Shown: in pieces, positions 5,263-5,891 of the stretch | Layout of the letters: every line of letters starts with the position of its first letter | How positions within the stretch are numbered: the stretch's first letter is position 1 | From: Caulobacteraceae bacterium | GTDB lineage: Bacteria; Pseudomonadota; Alphaproteobacteria; Caulobacterales; Caulobacteraceae | DNA length: 5,891 nucleotides | Direction of reading: 5' to 3' | NCBI GenBank assembly: GCA_020852035.1 | Contig: JADZBR010000188.1 | Coordinates: 1 to 5,891, forward strand | Program-made: the position numbers and the translations under genes | The notes under the pieces: model-generated | Told to the model about the DNA's origin: nothing | Database searches by the model: none | What the model saw: the letters and a program-made list of their open reading frames with translations, nothing else

Positions 5263-5891
5263 GTGCAACGCCAGCTGGAGGACTTCCTGCGCGCCCTGCG
5301 CTCGGCGGACGTGCAGGTGACGCCGGCCGAGGCCATCGACGCCCACCAGGCGGTGGCGGCCATCGGCTATGGCGACCGCGCGCTCTTCAAGGACGCGCTC
5401 TGCGCCACTCTGGCCAAGACCGAGCTGGAGGTGATGCGGTTCGACGAGACCTTCGAGACCTTCTTCCAGCGCGAGGACTTCGCCCCCTCCGGCGGCGGCG
5501 CCTCCGACCAGGCCGAGGGTGAGACCCCGCGCACCCTCGCCGACATGCTGCTGGCCGACGACCAGGCGGGCCTGGCCCAGCTGATGGAAGCGGCCGCCGG
5601 CCGCGCGAACGTCAGCGAAATCCGCCTCTCCACCCAGCGCCCGCGGTTCACGCGCCGGCTGCTGGAGGAAATGGGCCTGCGCGACCTCGAACTGCGCATC
5701 GCCGAGATGCGCCGCGAGGGCGGGGCCGACGGCGCGCGGGCTGAACGCCTGGTGGAAAAGCGCGCCGCGCTCAACGCCCTGGCCGCCCGCTACGTCGAAC
5801 GCCAGCACGAGCTTTACGCCAAGGAGAGCGGCCGCAAGACCCGCGAGGAGCTCCTCGCCCTGCGCTATCTCGCCGACGGCGATCCCGAGGA
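5263..5891 (+). CDS. CoxE-like VWA-domain protein, N-terminal part (cut by window end)
   Basis: An open frame of 209 codons runs without a stop to the right edge. It begins at GTG 5263-5265, 7 bp after the MoxR stop. The N-terminus (residues 2-70: QRQLEDFLRALRSADVQV, then an alpha-helical stretch ending FETFFQRE) resembles the start of CoxE-type proteins, which follow MoxR/CoxD genes. A Gly/Ser/acidic linker (about 75-88) leads to a helical, charged region (89-209). The VWA domain with its metal-binding MIDAS motif would lie beyond the window, so it is predicted, not seen. No Shine-Dalgarno sequence precedes the GTG; translation is probably coupled to the MoxR gene. The antisense frames over this stretch are low-complexity. 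The main support for the assignment is the MoxR neighbour plus the N-terminal resemblance. Confidence 0.78.
   Translation, partial: MQRQLEDFLRALRSADVQVTPAEAIDAHQAVAAIGYGDRALFKDALCATLAKTELEVMRFDETFETFFQREDFAPSGGGASDQAEGETPRTLADMLLADDQAGLAQLMEAAAGRANVSEIRLSTQRPRFTRRLLEEMGLRDLELRIAEMRREGGADGARAERLVEKRAALNALAARYVERQHELYAKESGRKTREELLALRYLADGDPE

Noticed and set aside
4167..5808. Minus-strand open frames (4167-5363 and 5173-5808) opposite the MoxR and CoxE-like genes
   Set aside because: The plus-strand frames carry intact Walker motifs and family resemblance; the minus-strand products are low-complexity shadows.

Overview
The window is very GC-rich and fits an alphaproteobacterium, most likely Caulobacteraceae (Caulobacter/Phenylobacterium-like). 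That placement rests on the G/C-saturated third codon positions, frequent TTG/GTG starts and the low count of GANTC sites (the CcrM methylation target). It is inferred from style, not from a diagnostic gene.

Layout: (1) 1-419 is a gene-free, hairpin-rich stretch. (2) 420-3406, minus strand, holds a two-gene unit: an MFS transporter (435 aa, TTG start) followed 59 bp downstream by an acyl-CoA ligase of the AMP-forming superfamily (539 aa). (3) 3509-4129, minus strand, holds two small unrecognised genes, a 128-aa protein with a C-terminal membrane segment and a 67-aa single-pass protein, 30 bp apart. (4) 4130-4298 is a divergent intergenic region carrying a strong imperfect palindrome. (5) 4299-5891, plus strand, holds a MoxR-type AAA+ ATPase (318 aa, TTG start) and, 7 bp later, the N-terminal 209 residues of a CoxE-like protein that runs off the right edge.

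How they fit: the transporter/ligase pair suggests uptake or export of a carboxylic acid together with its activation to a CoA thioester; the substrate cannot be read from the sequence. The MoxR/CoxE-like pair matches the known arrangement in which a MoxR ATPase works with a VWA-domain partner as a chaperone or metal-insertion module. No target enzyme is visible here. I found no tRNA, rRNA, CRISPR array, insertion sequence or integrase. Nothing in the window is clearly a new system; the best leads are the palindrome, the two small membrane-protein genes and the diverged MoxR pair.
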